A stretch of 64,000 nucleotides of DNA from Roseovarius albus. Lineage in GTDB: Bacteria > Pseudomonadota > Alphaproteobacteria > Rhodobacterales > Rhodobacteraceae. The position numbers were made by a program, and so were the translations under genes. Under the pieces are notes generated by a model. The model did not search any database. It was given only the letters and a program-made list of their open reading frames with translations, and was not told the origin of the DNA. Location: assembly GCF_900172335.1 (NCBI RefSeq), contig NZ_FWFX01000016.1, forward strand, positions 24,952 to 88,951, read 5' to 3'. Each line of letters starts with the position of its first letter. Within the stretch, counting starts at the first letter, position 1. Shown here piece after piece: positions 45,117 through 52,561 of this stretch.

Positions 45117-46037
45117 TTAGCCGTCTTCCGGTTCACGGTGGAGCTCATGGCAGGAACAATGAACGCCACCGCCACCAAGGGCGAACATGTCGTAGTCAAT
45201 CGCTTCAACATCGAACCCGCGTTCTTTTAGTTGGGCGTTGACTTTCACATTGTGGCTCATCGAGAGCACGCGCTTGTTGCCTAGGCTGACTAGGTTGCCA
45301 CCCAGTTTCACGCAGTCGGCATAGGCCACCGGTATGGTTTCAATGCCATGCGTGTCCTTGATGAAATCCAGCGCATAAGGTTGCAGCGCGTCTTCGCACA
45401 CCAGAGCCAACCCCTTTTCCAGCATCACTACAACGGCATCCACATGAACAAACTGTGGTGGTATCGGCGTGACTAATACCTCCCAATCCTTGTCACGAAG
45501 CCAGCCCGCAACCTGTTCAGCGCCCTCTTTGGTCGAACGGTCCCCTGACCATCCAAGTAGCGCCACACCAGATTTTAAAATGCAGAAATCACCACCTTCA
45601 AAATGACCTGCGGTTACCCATTTCCAAATGGGTACGCCTGCCTTGTTGTAGAATTCGCTCGCCACCGCATAATCGCGTCGCCGTGGTGGGGTCTGAATCG
45701 ATGCGACGACAGCGCCCCACGGCGTCATAAAACTGGAATCGCGGGTGAAAACGGAAGATGGTAATCCCTCGTCAGCTTCGACGAAATGCACGTTGACCCC
45801 GCATCGTTCATAGACATCGACCATCTCTTGATGCTGTTTCATGGCTTCTTGCATATCGAACCGGTGGCCCATCTCTTCCATATTTGCCAAGGTCACGGCG
45901 GATATCGAATTTAGCGGCACCCACCGAAAATGATCTGGTTTACCAAGCAGAACATCCGTCAATACTCCGGTTTGAGCTGTTACGCCCCACTTGACTTGAG
46001 CAACTTGGGAATTGGTACACGTCTCATGTTTGGTCAT
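45117..46037 (-). CDS. arginine deiminase / dimethylarginine dimethylaminohydrolase family protein
   Basis: A 306-residue guanidino-group-modifying enzyme. SSVFTRDSSFMTPWGAVV holds the substrate Asp-Arg, AGHFEGGDFCI the Glu-Gly-Gly-Asp, PQFVHVDAVVVML the catalytic His, and ALGGGGVHCSCHEL the nucleophilic Cys. This is the pattern of arginine deiminase and DDAH-like hydrolases, which give citrulline from arginine or methylarginines. ATG 46037 starts MTKHETCTNSQVAQVKWG; a frame from 46124 adds 29 unlikely residues. It is divergent from a LysR gene. It is the third guanidine hydrolase in the window, of a different family from the two at the left end. Confidence 0.83.
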   Translation of the reverse strand: MTKHETCTNSQVAQVKWGVTAQTGVLTDVLLGKPDHFRWVPLNSISAVTLANMEEMGHRFDMQEAMKQHQEMVDVYERCGVNVHFVEADEGLPSSVFTRDSSFMTPWGAVVASIQTPPRRRDYAVASEFYNKAGVPIWKWVTAGHFEGGDFCILKSGVALLGWSGDRSTKEGAEQVAGWLRDKDWEVLVTPIPPQFVHVDAVVVMLEKGLALVCEDALQPYALDFIKDTHGIETIPVAYADCVKLGGNLVSLGNKRVLSMSHNVKVNAQLKERGFDVEAIDYDMFALGGGGVHCSCHELHREPEDG

Positions 46038-46235
46038 GGTTTTTCCAATCGGGAAAAGAGGTATTGATGTATTCGGGCAGTTTATGTTGACAACCTGACT
46101 AAACAAAACGATCATATTTGACACCTATTCTTAGAAAAACTTACATTATTAAATGTGCATCACTGCAAAGCAACGATTGGGGCCGTTTGTACTTGAGGCC
46201 TTTGTTTTGCTGTTCCCGTTACTGTCGGAGGTCGA

Positions 46236-47129
46236 ATGTCGATCAAAAGGCACAATATTCCACTCGGCGGTCTGCGCGCGTTTGAAACTGTTGCACGCCA
46301 CAAGAACATGGTGCGTGCGGCTGAAGAACTGTGTGTCACGCATAGCGCCGTAAGTCAGCAGATCCGAAAGCTAGAAGAGCTTTTGGGAACTCAACTATTT
46401 GACCGTAAACACAAGCCATTGCGCCTTACGGTAAAGGGCGAGCGATTGTTGGGCAAAGTTACCTATGGTTTGAATGTTCTGAGCCAAGCTGCGGAAGAGA
46501 TCTGCCATGGAGAGATCGCAGGTGAATTGAAGGTTTCCTGTGTGCCAGGCCTTGGGGCGAATTGGTTCGTCGATGTGCTAGGCGATTTTCTACATTCGCA
46601 TGACAATTTGGTGGCCCATGTACTGTCAGAAAACTGGCAATCTCCACGGCCTACAGAAGACGTAGACTTGGCCCTAGTTTACGGTAGTTCCGATTATCCG
46701 GGTATGCGGGTGACGCGCCTTGGTCACCCGGAATTCTTTCCAGTTTGCAGCCCCCAGCTCGTTGGCACACGACATGTGATACGCCATGCCTCTGACTTGC
46801 TAAGCTTTACGCTCTTGCACGACTACGGCGAAAAAACGTGGGCTCGTTGGTTTGCAGCCGCGGGTGTGGATAGCCCTGAGCCTAATCGTGACATGATGTT
46901 CGACAGCGCACACCTGTCGCTCCAAGCCGCCAGAGCGGCACACGGGATTGCGCTGGCTGATGAGGCGACGGTCTACAGGGATCTGAATGATGGAAGGTTG
47001 ATACGGTTGTTCGAGCTAAGCATCCCTGCAACCCACCCCTATTACATTGTCACACCACCTACGGATCGTTTGAAACCCGCCGCCAGGGCGTTGGAAGCGT
47101 GGCTGTTAGAGCATTACAGAGCTATTTGA
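46236..47129 (+). CDS. LysR-family transcriptional regulator (GcvA-like)
   Basis: A 297-residue regulator of the GcvA/TrpI type: NIPLGGLRAFETVARHKNMV, RAAEELCVTHSAVSQQIRKLE, then LGTQLFDRKHKPLRLTVKGE. Its effector domain has the GcvA-like DLALVYGSSDYPGM and a C-terminal HPYYIVTPP. GGAGGT lies just before the ATG. Divergent from the arginine-deiminase-like gene, and probably its regulator, in keeping with the common LysR layout. Confidence 0.87.
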   Translation: MSIKRHNIPLGGLRAFETVARHKNMVRAAEELCVTHSAVSQQIRKLEELLGTQLFDRKHKPLRLTVKGERLLGKVTYGLNVLSQAAEEICHGEIAGELKVSCVPGLGANWFVDVLGDFLHSHDNLVAHVLSENWQSPRPTEDVDLALVYGSSDYPGMRVTRLGHPEFFPVCSPQLVGTRHVIRHASDLLSFTLLHDYGEKTWARWFAAAGVDSPEPNRDMMFDSAHLSLQAARAAHGIALADEATVYRDLNDGRLIRLFELSIPATHPYYIVTPPTDRLKPAARALEAWLLEHYRAI

Positions 47130-47139
47130 TTAACGGCCC

Positions 47140-47512
47140 AAACCGGACCTTGGGGGGGGGCGGCTTAACTGGTGTGGCACTGGCTCAAAGAGGCCCCTGG
47201 ACGATTGGGGGGCTGGCCAATCATATTTGGTCATTCGAAAGTAGTGCCATTGATGCCAGCTATATCCAACCGTTCTTAACTTATACAACGCCAGGCTCTT
47301 GGACTTATTCGATAAATTCAGAATCGGCTTATGATTGGAATGCCGAACAGTGGACCGCACCGATAAACCTCATGATCTCGAAGCTTGTGAACATTGGAGG
47401 TCAACGCGTCTCGCTGCAAGCCGGTGCAAGATATTATGTAGACAGCCCGCAATCAGGACCCGATGGCTGGGGGACTAGGCTCTCAGCCACATTCGTATTT
47501 CCAAAGAAATAG
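47140..47512 (+). pseudogene. C-terminal fragment of an outer-membrane transporter-like protein
   Basis: The frame reads GVALAQRGPWTIGGLANHIW, then SYIQPFLTYTTPGSWTYS, INSESAYDWNAEQWTAPI, and SPQSGPDGWGTRLSATFVF, ending in FPKK. This is the beta-strand-rich end of a family of outer-membrane proteins often labelled transporter or neuromedin-like, which run about 300 residues; the front is missing. The join lies near a run of eight G at about 47153-47160, right behind the LysR stop. No ribosome site exists, and the apparent ATG lies inside the LysR gene. I read it as a gene cut by insertion of the LysR/deiminase unit. Confidence 0.6.
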
Positions 47513-47524
47513 AGGAGAAGATTC

Positions 47525-48361
47525 GTGTTAAAGCAACTACTTAGTCACACTCTACACCTTTCAATCGCAGTTCTGATTTTCTCTCACCCCAACACTACGT
47601 TGGCACAAAGCCCAATTGGCGCCATGCCCGGTGTGGTGGAACCTGCACGACAATGGGATGTCGCCTTTCCAATCAACGGCCACATCAAAGCAATTCATTT
47701 CAATGAAGGCATGCTCATATTCGCTGGTGACCTCCTCGTCGAATTGAACGACCGCGAAGCCAGCGCAAAATTGGAAATGGCAAAGATCAACTTGCATTTG
47801 GCGGAAGCGCAGTACGAAGAAAGTCTTTCGGACCTAGAGCGCTACGAAACATTACTTGAACGCGATGCCGTGCCAATCTCGACTGTGAACGATACAAAAT
47901 TGACCGCTCGGGTTGCAGCCCTTCAAGTTGAAAGCAACCTCCTTAACGTGCGCGCTGCCGAAGTTAGGCTGTCGTTGCACCAACTGACAGCTCCATCCGA
48001 CGGGGTGATTTCTGCACCTCAAATGTATGAGGGTAGCAATTTTATCGTGTCTGAAAGCCACTCGATTGCCCGGATATCACAACTAGATCCGATCAACATA
48101 CGCGCCCGCATTCCAGTTGCAAAAGTTCTGGCTCGCATTCGAGATGGCGTATTTTCAATGGACGAGGCCCGAGAGTTGGATTTCGAACTCAGATTCACCG
48201 GTGGAGATGCATACGAGCACACCGGAACATTGACAGCACTGGGTTTTGAAATCAACGCGGAAACGGGCGAGGGCTCAGTCTTGATCTCTTTCCCCAACCC
48301 ATCACGCATGCTGCGCCCGGGGACCCAAGTGACTGTAGAAGCCATCAATCCGCTGGAATAG
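47525..48361 (+). CDS. HlyD/RND-type periplasmic adaptor protein without a pump
   Basis: A 278-residue exported adaptor. A signal peptide (LLSHTLHLSIAVLIFSHP to TLAQS) is followed by the lipoyl half-motif FPINGHIKAIHFNEGMLIFA, the helical hairpin (KLEMAKINLHLAEAQYEESL) and a second lipoyl half with LTAPSDGVISAPQMYEGS; the last part is a beta-barrel. The start is GTG 47525 behind GGAG. It is short for the family (usually 350-400) and no inner-membrane pump or outer-membrane channel gene lies beside it, apart from the porin-like remnant. It may serve a pump encoded elsewhere or be a leftover. Confidence 0.75.
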   Translation: MLKQLLSHTLHLSIAVLIFSHPNTTLAQSPIGAMPGVVEPARQWDVAFPINGHIKAIHFNEGMLIFAGDLLVELNDREASAKLEMAKINLHLAEAQYEESLSDLERYETLLERDAVPISTVNDTKLTARVAALQVESNLLNVRAAEVRLSLHQLTAPSDGVISAPQMYEGSNFIVSESHSIARISQLDPINIRARIPVAKVLARIRDGVFSMDEARELDFELRFTGGDAYEHTGTLTALGFEINAETGEGSVLISFPNPSRMLRPGTQVTVEAINPLE

Positions 48362-48477
48362 ACTGCCCCATTCACAGCAACCGCCGTTTAGGAAAGCGTT
48401 CTGAGCATCACTTTTTGCGCGCAAAGCGTATGATCGGAATCCGCCCATTCTGTAGAAAATTACATTGTTTAAGGACA

Positions 48478-49080
48478 CTACGCGTTTCGCAGATCTTCGC
48501 TGTAAATTCTCAAAGCCCATTTCGGAAGACGCACATTTACAAAGCTCAGCTTCCCCCCAGTAAACGACATAACGCGCTCAGGTGGCTGATTAAGTCGCGA
48601 GTTGTCGAAAATATGAGCCACATCGCTATGTAGCGCCGCCTGTCGGATCAACGGACCGTTTCGATCATAGCGTTGCCGGATCTTATTTTCTGGAACCGGG
48701 TGCCCTCCCTCTTTCACCCGCTCACCAACGCGTGCGACCGAAAGGTCGGGATGCTCCAGGCAAATGTGAAACAGCATGATGCGAAACCCGGCCGCCCTGC
48801 CCTGCTGGATCAGATCTAACTTGGATGGATGAGAAAACACCGACTCTGTGACAAAGCCACGGCCTTGCGCGAGAAATTCCGCCCGTCGCCGCGCTGCGAC
48901 CCGCGCAGCCTCATAAGCTGCCTCCACATCGCTATTCTTCAATTCATCGCGCTGAATGATATCAGCGTTGATAAATGGGGCCTTCAAACTTGGGGCAATC
49001 CGGGTTTCATAAAGCGTGGACTTCCCTGCTCCATTGGGTCCGGCGAGCACAACAAGGGTTGGTCTTGGCTTTGTCACCAC
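48478..49080 (-). CDS. zeta-toxin-family kinase
   Basis: A 200-residue P-loop kinase of the zeta toxin family, which phosphorylates UDP-N-acetylglucosamine and blocks wall synthesis. Walker A is GPNGAGKST at residues 14-22; INADIIQRDE, then RRAEFLAQGRGFVTESVFSH and the RVKEGGHPVPENKIRQRYDR lid, are family marks. It lies five bases after the upstream antitoxin-like gene. Related proteins are found across proteobacteria as stand-alone or paired toxins. Confidence 0.85.
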   Translation of the reverse strand: MVTKPRPTLVVLAGPNGAGKSTLYETRIAPSLKAPFINADIIQRDELKNSDVEAAYEAARVAARRRAEFLAQGRGFVTESVFSHPSKLDLIQQGRAAGFRIMLFHICLEHPDLSVARVGERVKEGGHPVPENKIRQRYDRNGPLIRQAALHSDVAHIFDNSRLNQPPERVMSFTGGKLSFVNVRLPKWALRIYSEDLRNA

Positions 49081-49085
49081 TATGC

Positions 49086-49433
49086 TCAGGCGTCCTTTTC
49101 AAAGACAAGCTCACCCGTGTCAGACAACCCCACACCCTGCCCTAACTGGCTACGGTTAGCAAAGAACAGCTTCTCCTCCGCAGAAGGCTGTGTCATCTCG
49201 GCCGAAAATTGATCAAACCAGACCTCTTGTTCTTCTGCTGACAGATTATCTGGTGATCTTTTCCCATCAAGAGCAGCCGCTATATGCTGGTAATCAAAGG
49301 AACCAGATTGTTCGATTGCGCGCCCGATATTGATCCAATGCGTTATCTGTCCAGCCAATGATCTGCTTTGCCTGTCGGATTCCTGACGTGCGTAGTCCAT
49401 CACTGCATCCGCGAGTTTAACAGACTGGGCCAT
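49086..49433 (-). CDS. antitoxin of the zeta toxin pair (ParD-like)
   Basis: A 115-residue acidic protein. The front MAQSVKLADAVMDYARQES and SRSLAGQITHWINIGRAIE look like a ribbon-helix-helix DNA-binding unit as in ParD-like antitoxins, not the three-helix epsilon protein of streptococcal systems. The acidic rear (LSAEEQEVWFDQFSAEM) could neutralise the toxin. It comes first in the pair, and an imperfect palindrome at 49454-49470 lies just upstream as a likely autoregulatory site. Assignment rests mainly on position. Confidence 0.68.
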   Translation of the reverse strand: MAQSVKLADAVMDYARQESDRQSRSLAGQITHWINIGRAIEQSGSFDYQHIAAALDGKRSPDNLSAEEQEVWFDQFSAEMTQPSAEEKLFFANRSQLGQGVGLSDTGELVFEKDA

Positions 49434-49453
49434 ATCAACATCCTTTCACTACA

Positions 49454-49470
49454 GGTGGCATTTTGCTACC
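49454..49470. promoter_or_regulatory. inverted repeat upstream of the zeta toxin pair
   Basis: GGTGGCA, three T, then TGCTACC pair with one mismatch and end about 20 bases before the antitoxin ATG. The shape resembles the parDE operator at 28261 (core GCA...TGC) and suits a ribbon-helix-helix repressor. Confidence 0.5.
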
Positions 49471-49801
49471 ACACCTCTAATATATGGGTTCAAAAGCTCA
49501 AATGTCCAGCAAAACGGAAGAGTAGGAGGTTTTTCAAGCCGCCTGCCCGCTCATTCAACCATAGAAACTGCGTTCCAGTCTTTCAGATAGCCACAAAGCG
49601 ATCGTGCCATCTCAGCAAACTCAGGACAGGCCTGCATCAATGTTGGAGGTATCGAGGACTGGAAAATTCCTACCCGCCCCTACATGTGTTCCAATTGATG
49701 TTTTCTAAATCGATAAGGCTTTTGGCATAAGAAACCCGGATTGGAATTGTTCTCACCGTCGGCATTTTCGAGCCGATTAAACAGCTTTAGAAAATCGTAG
49801 T

Positions 49802-49829
49802 TTGGTTGGCGTTCAATCTAAGGTATACT
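49802..49829 (+). promoter_or_regulatory. candidate promoter of the RiPP precursor gene
   Basis: The 423-base gap 49434-49856 holds no gene. Close to its end are TTGGTT (49802-49807) and TATACT (49824-49829), 16 bases apart, a fair sigma-70-type promoter. Transcription from it would begin about 20 bases before the precursor start codon and read through the four cluster genes. Confidence 0.5.
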
Positions 49830-49856
49830 TCTGCTATTGATATAAAGGAGATTACT

Positions 49857-50186
49857 ATGCCTGATGGTATGAAGGAACTCTCACTTCGAATTGAAAAGAT
49901 TGAGAAACTTCTTGAAGGAATCGCTGTAGAGCGGGCACCCACTGCAACCAATTTAACCAAGGACGAAATAGCCGCATTCCATAAGGTGCGCGATGTGGTT
50001 GCCGTTGACTGGGGTCACTTCTGCGGGATCAACGATTGCTTCCGGTGCATTGTGACCCGGTGCAGCACGGTATGCCAGGTTGTGTGTGACGTGATCTGCA
50101 ACCCATGTGACATCGAGTGCTCATGTGGGCCATGCAATCCAGGTGGTTTGCGTGGGCGTGTCAGCCGTTTTGGTGGGCTTGGATAG
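49857..50186 (+). CDS. Cys-rich TOMM (thiazole/oxazole-modified) precursor peptide
   Basis: A 109-residue peptide. Residues 1-50 form a helical, charged leader (SLRIEKIEKLLEGI, TKDEIAAFHKVRDVV) without Cys. Residues 56-93 hold 11 Cys at 56, 61, 64, 69, 73, 77, 81, 84, 88, 90 and 93, with valine/isoleucine-rich spacing of two to five residues, and the chain ends in a Gly/Arg tail (GGLRGRVSRFGGLG). A strong AAAGGAG site precedes the ATG, and the next three genes encode TOMM machinery, so the cysteines are the likely sites of thiazoline or thiazole formation. Cleavage site not identified; no known precursor family recognised. Confidence 0.8.
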   Translation: MPDGMKELSLRIEKIEKLLEGIAVERAPTATNLTKDEIAAFHKVRDVVAVDWGHFCGINDCFRCIVTRCSTVCQVVCDVICNPCDIECSCGPCNPGGLRGRVSRFGGLG

Positions 50187-50236
50187 TCCATCCTCGGCAA
50201 AACAATCGGGACTTTATTAATTGCGGGAACCACTAA

Positions 50237-51214
50237 ATGTCGGGAACCGGTATTTACAGGCCTGCGCCAACGCTACATTTGACGCGGCCTTCAGATGACA
50301 CGCTTAGATTGCAAACGGAAAACAGTTTAGTCGAACTCAATGGCAGTTCTGCCGATCTGTTTGAGAAGAACATTTTGCCGTTGCTCGATGGGGCGTCTGC
50401 AGTTGATGAAGTTTCGCAAAAGGTCGGACTCAAGAACCCCGACGATCTGCGTGCGCTTTTGGATGAACTTAAAGGGGCAGGTATTTTACTTGAGAATACC
50501 GGGGACAGCGCTTTTCTGGATCATGCCGAAATGCTCGGGATTGACCGGTCAGGTATAAAGGAGCGTCTCAAAGATTTACGCGTCGCCATTATAGGCGACG
50601 GTCAACTTGCGCAGGAAATCCATCAGGGTTTGTGTGATGTTCCAGTTGGCCATGTGACAATGGTAAGTTGGAGCTCTGAAAACCAGGGAAAGGACTTGAG
50701 CCTAGAGGCGCTTATATCCTTAGCCCAAGACAACGAATACTTGATATCCACTCTCGGAGACGCTTTTCCCGCTATCGACTACCGCGTGAATCGCGCGGTA
50801 CACGAAACCGGAACAGCCGCCCTTTTCTGCCGGGTCGGCTTGACCAAATCTACTGTTGGACCACTTGTATTTCCGTCTGAGACGGCCTGTTTCACGTGTT
50901 GGAGGATGCGGTCGGCTGCCTGCGCAGATGACTTTGAGCGCTTCATGGAGTTTGAAGAAAGCGCCGCTGATCGTGATCAACCCATTGCACATCCAACAGC
51001 CAAGATCGGGTTTCTGGCGCAGATTGTCGCTGGAACTGCCATCACAGAACTGCTTAAATCAGCGCTGGCGTTGGGAGAGGTTTCCGTTACCGACCGCCTG
51101 CTTGAATATGAACCGTTTAAAGGTGGCTGGCAGCAACACACCCTTTTGCGTCGTCCGGACTGCCCGGACTGCTCAAAAAAAAAGTTCAGCTTCCAGATCG
51201 ACCAAATCTTGTAA
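50237..51214 (+). CDS. TOMM cyclodehydratase E1/ThiF-like subunit (C protein) with RiPP recognition element
   Basis: A 325-residue protein. Residues about 1-95 form a winged-helix RiPP recognition element (LHLTRPSDDTLRLQTENSLV, LLDELKGAGILLEN) that should bind the leader peptide. The rest is an E1/ThiF-like fold with the zinc tetrad Cys218/Cys221 (CFTCWRMR) and Cys309/Cys312 (CPDCSKKK). It presents the precursor to the YcaO enzyme. The frame ends ten codons after an A9 tract at 51175-51183. In the -1 frame the tract reads straight into the YcaO sequence, so a fused ThiF-YcaO protein of 770 residues is possible. No ATP site is expected here. Confidence 0.85.
   Translation: MSGTGIYRPAPTLHLTRPSDDTLRLQTENSLVELNGSSADLFEKNILPLLDGASAVDEVSQKVGLKNPDDLRALLDELKGAGILLENTGDSAFLDHAEMLGIDRSGIKERLKDLRVAIIGDGQLAQEIHQGLCDVPVGHVTMVSWSSENQGKDLSLEALISLAQDNEYLISTLGDAFPAIDYRVNRAVHETGTAALFCRVGLTKSTVGPLVFPSETACFTCWRMRSAACADDFERFMEFEESAADRDQPIAHPTAKIGFLAQIVAGTAITELLKSALALGEVSVTDRLLEYEPFKGGWQQHTLLRRPDCPDCSKKKFSFQIDQIL
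51175..51183 (+). other. A9 slippery tract, candidate -1 ribosomal frameshift site
   Basis: Nine A in a row occur at the exact point where the ThiF-like frame and the YcaO frame would have to join. Zero-frame codons are TCA AAA AAA AAG, which contain A AAA AAG, the heptamer used in the dnaX -1 frameshift. Zero-frame translation gives SKKKFSFQIDQIL and stops; -1 gives SKKKVQLPDRPNLVSLGTDQ and runs on to the YcaO stop. An imperfect hairpin (51215-51233) and the palindrome GGCCAGCTGGCC (51235-51246) lie about 30 bases downstream, farther than usual for a stimulator. Confidence 0.6.
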
Positions 51215-51303
51215 GCCTTGGGACCGACCAGGCAGGCCAGCTGGCCACTACATTTCAGGCCCTTATCAGCCCGTCGGTCGGAATCGTTCGTTCGCTTGAA
51301 CGC

Positions 51304-52548
51304 GTGCACAAAAGCCTCAGCGAACCACGCGCGCCCTATGTCTACCGGGCCGAGCTTTCGAACCACCGCTTCTTAGACAACGAGGAAGAGGCCTTTGTTA
51401 TCGCCTCAGGCAAAGGGTTCGATCCGCAAGCAGCCAAGGTCAGCGCAATGGGGGAAGCCGTTGAACGCTATGCGGCGAGCAGTTGGGGAGAAGAGGCGGT
51501 TTTACGTGGTGCAAAAGCTGAGCTGGATTGTGCCGCTTTAGATCCACACAGGTTAGTGCTTTTTGCCCCCGACCAATACGCCGATCTGAAGTACGACCCT
51601 TACCAAGACACCTCTGATCTGGGATGGGTTAAAATGTATGCCCTCGGTTCGGATCAGGAAATCGCAGCACCCGCACTTGCGGTTTTAATGGCTTATGAAA
51701 CCAAGGGAGATGAACCATTTCTTTTTCCAATTACCTCTAATGGATTGGCGGCCGGGCCGACGCTGGCTGATGCGGTGTTAGGCGGCGCCTACGAAGCTGT
51801 AGAGCGAGATGCGTTCTTAGCAACCTGGCTCAATAAACTGCCGGCGGTAAAGATTGATCCAAATGACCACCCAGATCCAGAGGTCCGCAAGCTTGTCACC
51901 AGTTATGGCAGGCGCGAAGTGGCGTTAGAGCTATATCGGCTTCCCACGACCAATGACGTGCACGTGTTTATGGGCATCGGCGTGAATCAGGGTCAGCAAG
52001 ACGGCCCTGCCGCGGTCGTGGGCCTAGGTGCAGACCACGATCCAATCGTTGCAGCCAGAGGGGCACTGATCGAAATCTGCCAGGTGCGTCCGGCTTTGCG
52101 CATGCGACTGCACATGCCAGAGACCCAAGAACGCCTGACGAGATTATTAGAAGATCACACGCAGGTTAAAGAACTCGAAGATCACGATCTGCTTTATGCA
52201 CACCCGTCCATGTTGGGCAGCTTTGATTTTTTGCGCGACCAACCGGCACAGAGTTTCGATTGGGTGACCCCAATAAACAGTTCTGCTGTCGAAAAGCTGG
52301 AGCAGCTAACCGCCGCACTTCTCAGCGAAGGAACAGACTTGCTTTATACCAACCTCACCAGCCAAGACATTGCCCGCTTTGGTGCCCATGTCGCACGTGT
52401 CGTGATCCCGGACTATCAGCCAATGCACTTTGGATTGAGCGAACGCAGGCTTGCCGCCCAAAGGCTCTATCAGCTTCCCGCACAGTTGGGATTGGGAGCA
52501 GAAACGTCACGTACAACTCTTAACCCGTTGCCGCACCCCCTAGCTTAG
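51304..52548 (+). CDS. YcaO-domain TOMM cyclodehydratase (D protein)
   Basis: The ATP-dependent YcaO enzyme that activates amide bonds so Cys, Ser or Thr cyclise into azolines. YVYRAELSNHRF, SAMGEAVERYAASSWGEEA, GAYEAVERDAFLATWLNKL, ARGALIEICQVR and a C-terminal NPLPHPLA tail (the family's proline-rich end) are present. The listed start is a GTG with no ribosome site, and the codons before it, SPSVGIVRSLERVHKS, read like the normal YcaO front. So the domain begins upstream near 51215, probably continuous with the ThiF-like gene by -1 frameshifting at 51175-51183. Fused C-D cyclodehydratases of about this total size (770) are a known class. Confidence 0.87.
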   Translation: MHKSLSEPRAPYVYRAELSNHRFLDNEEEAFVIASGKGFDPQAAKVSAMGEAVERYAASSWGEEAVLRGAKAELDCAALDPHRLVLFAPDQYADLKYDPYQDTSDLGWVKMYALGSDQEIAAPALAVLMAYETKGDEPFLFPITSNGLAAGPTLADAVLGGAYEAVERDAFLATWLNKLPAVKIDPNDHPDPEVRKLVTSYGRREVALELYRLPTTNDVHVFMGIGVNQGQQDGPAAVVGLGADHDPIVAARGALIEICQVRPALRMRLHMPETQERLTRLLEDHTQVKELEDHDLLYAHPSMLGSFDFLRDQPAQSFDWVTPINSSAVEKLEQLTAALLSEGTDLLYTNLTSQDIARFGAHVARVVIPDYQPMHFGLSERRLAAQRLYQLPAQLGLGAETSRTTLNPLPHPLA

Positions 52549-52561
52549 AAGGCGTAGATCG

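Noticed and set aside
49857..50186. Cys-rich peptide as a ferredoxin or metallothionein
   Set aside because: Cys spacing does not match either family, and the adjacent RRE/ThiF, YcaO and SagB-type genes point to a RiPP precursor. A metal-binding role of the final product is still possible.
51220..51304. GTG 51304 as the true YcaO start
   Set aside because: No ribosome site, and conserved YcaO-like codons extend upstream of it. It is kept only as a nominal coordinate.
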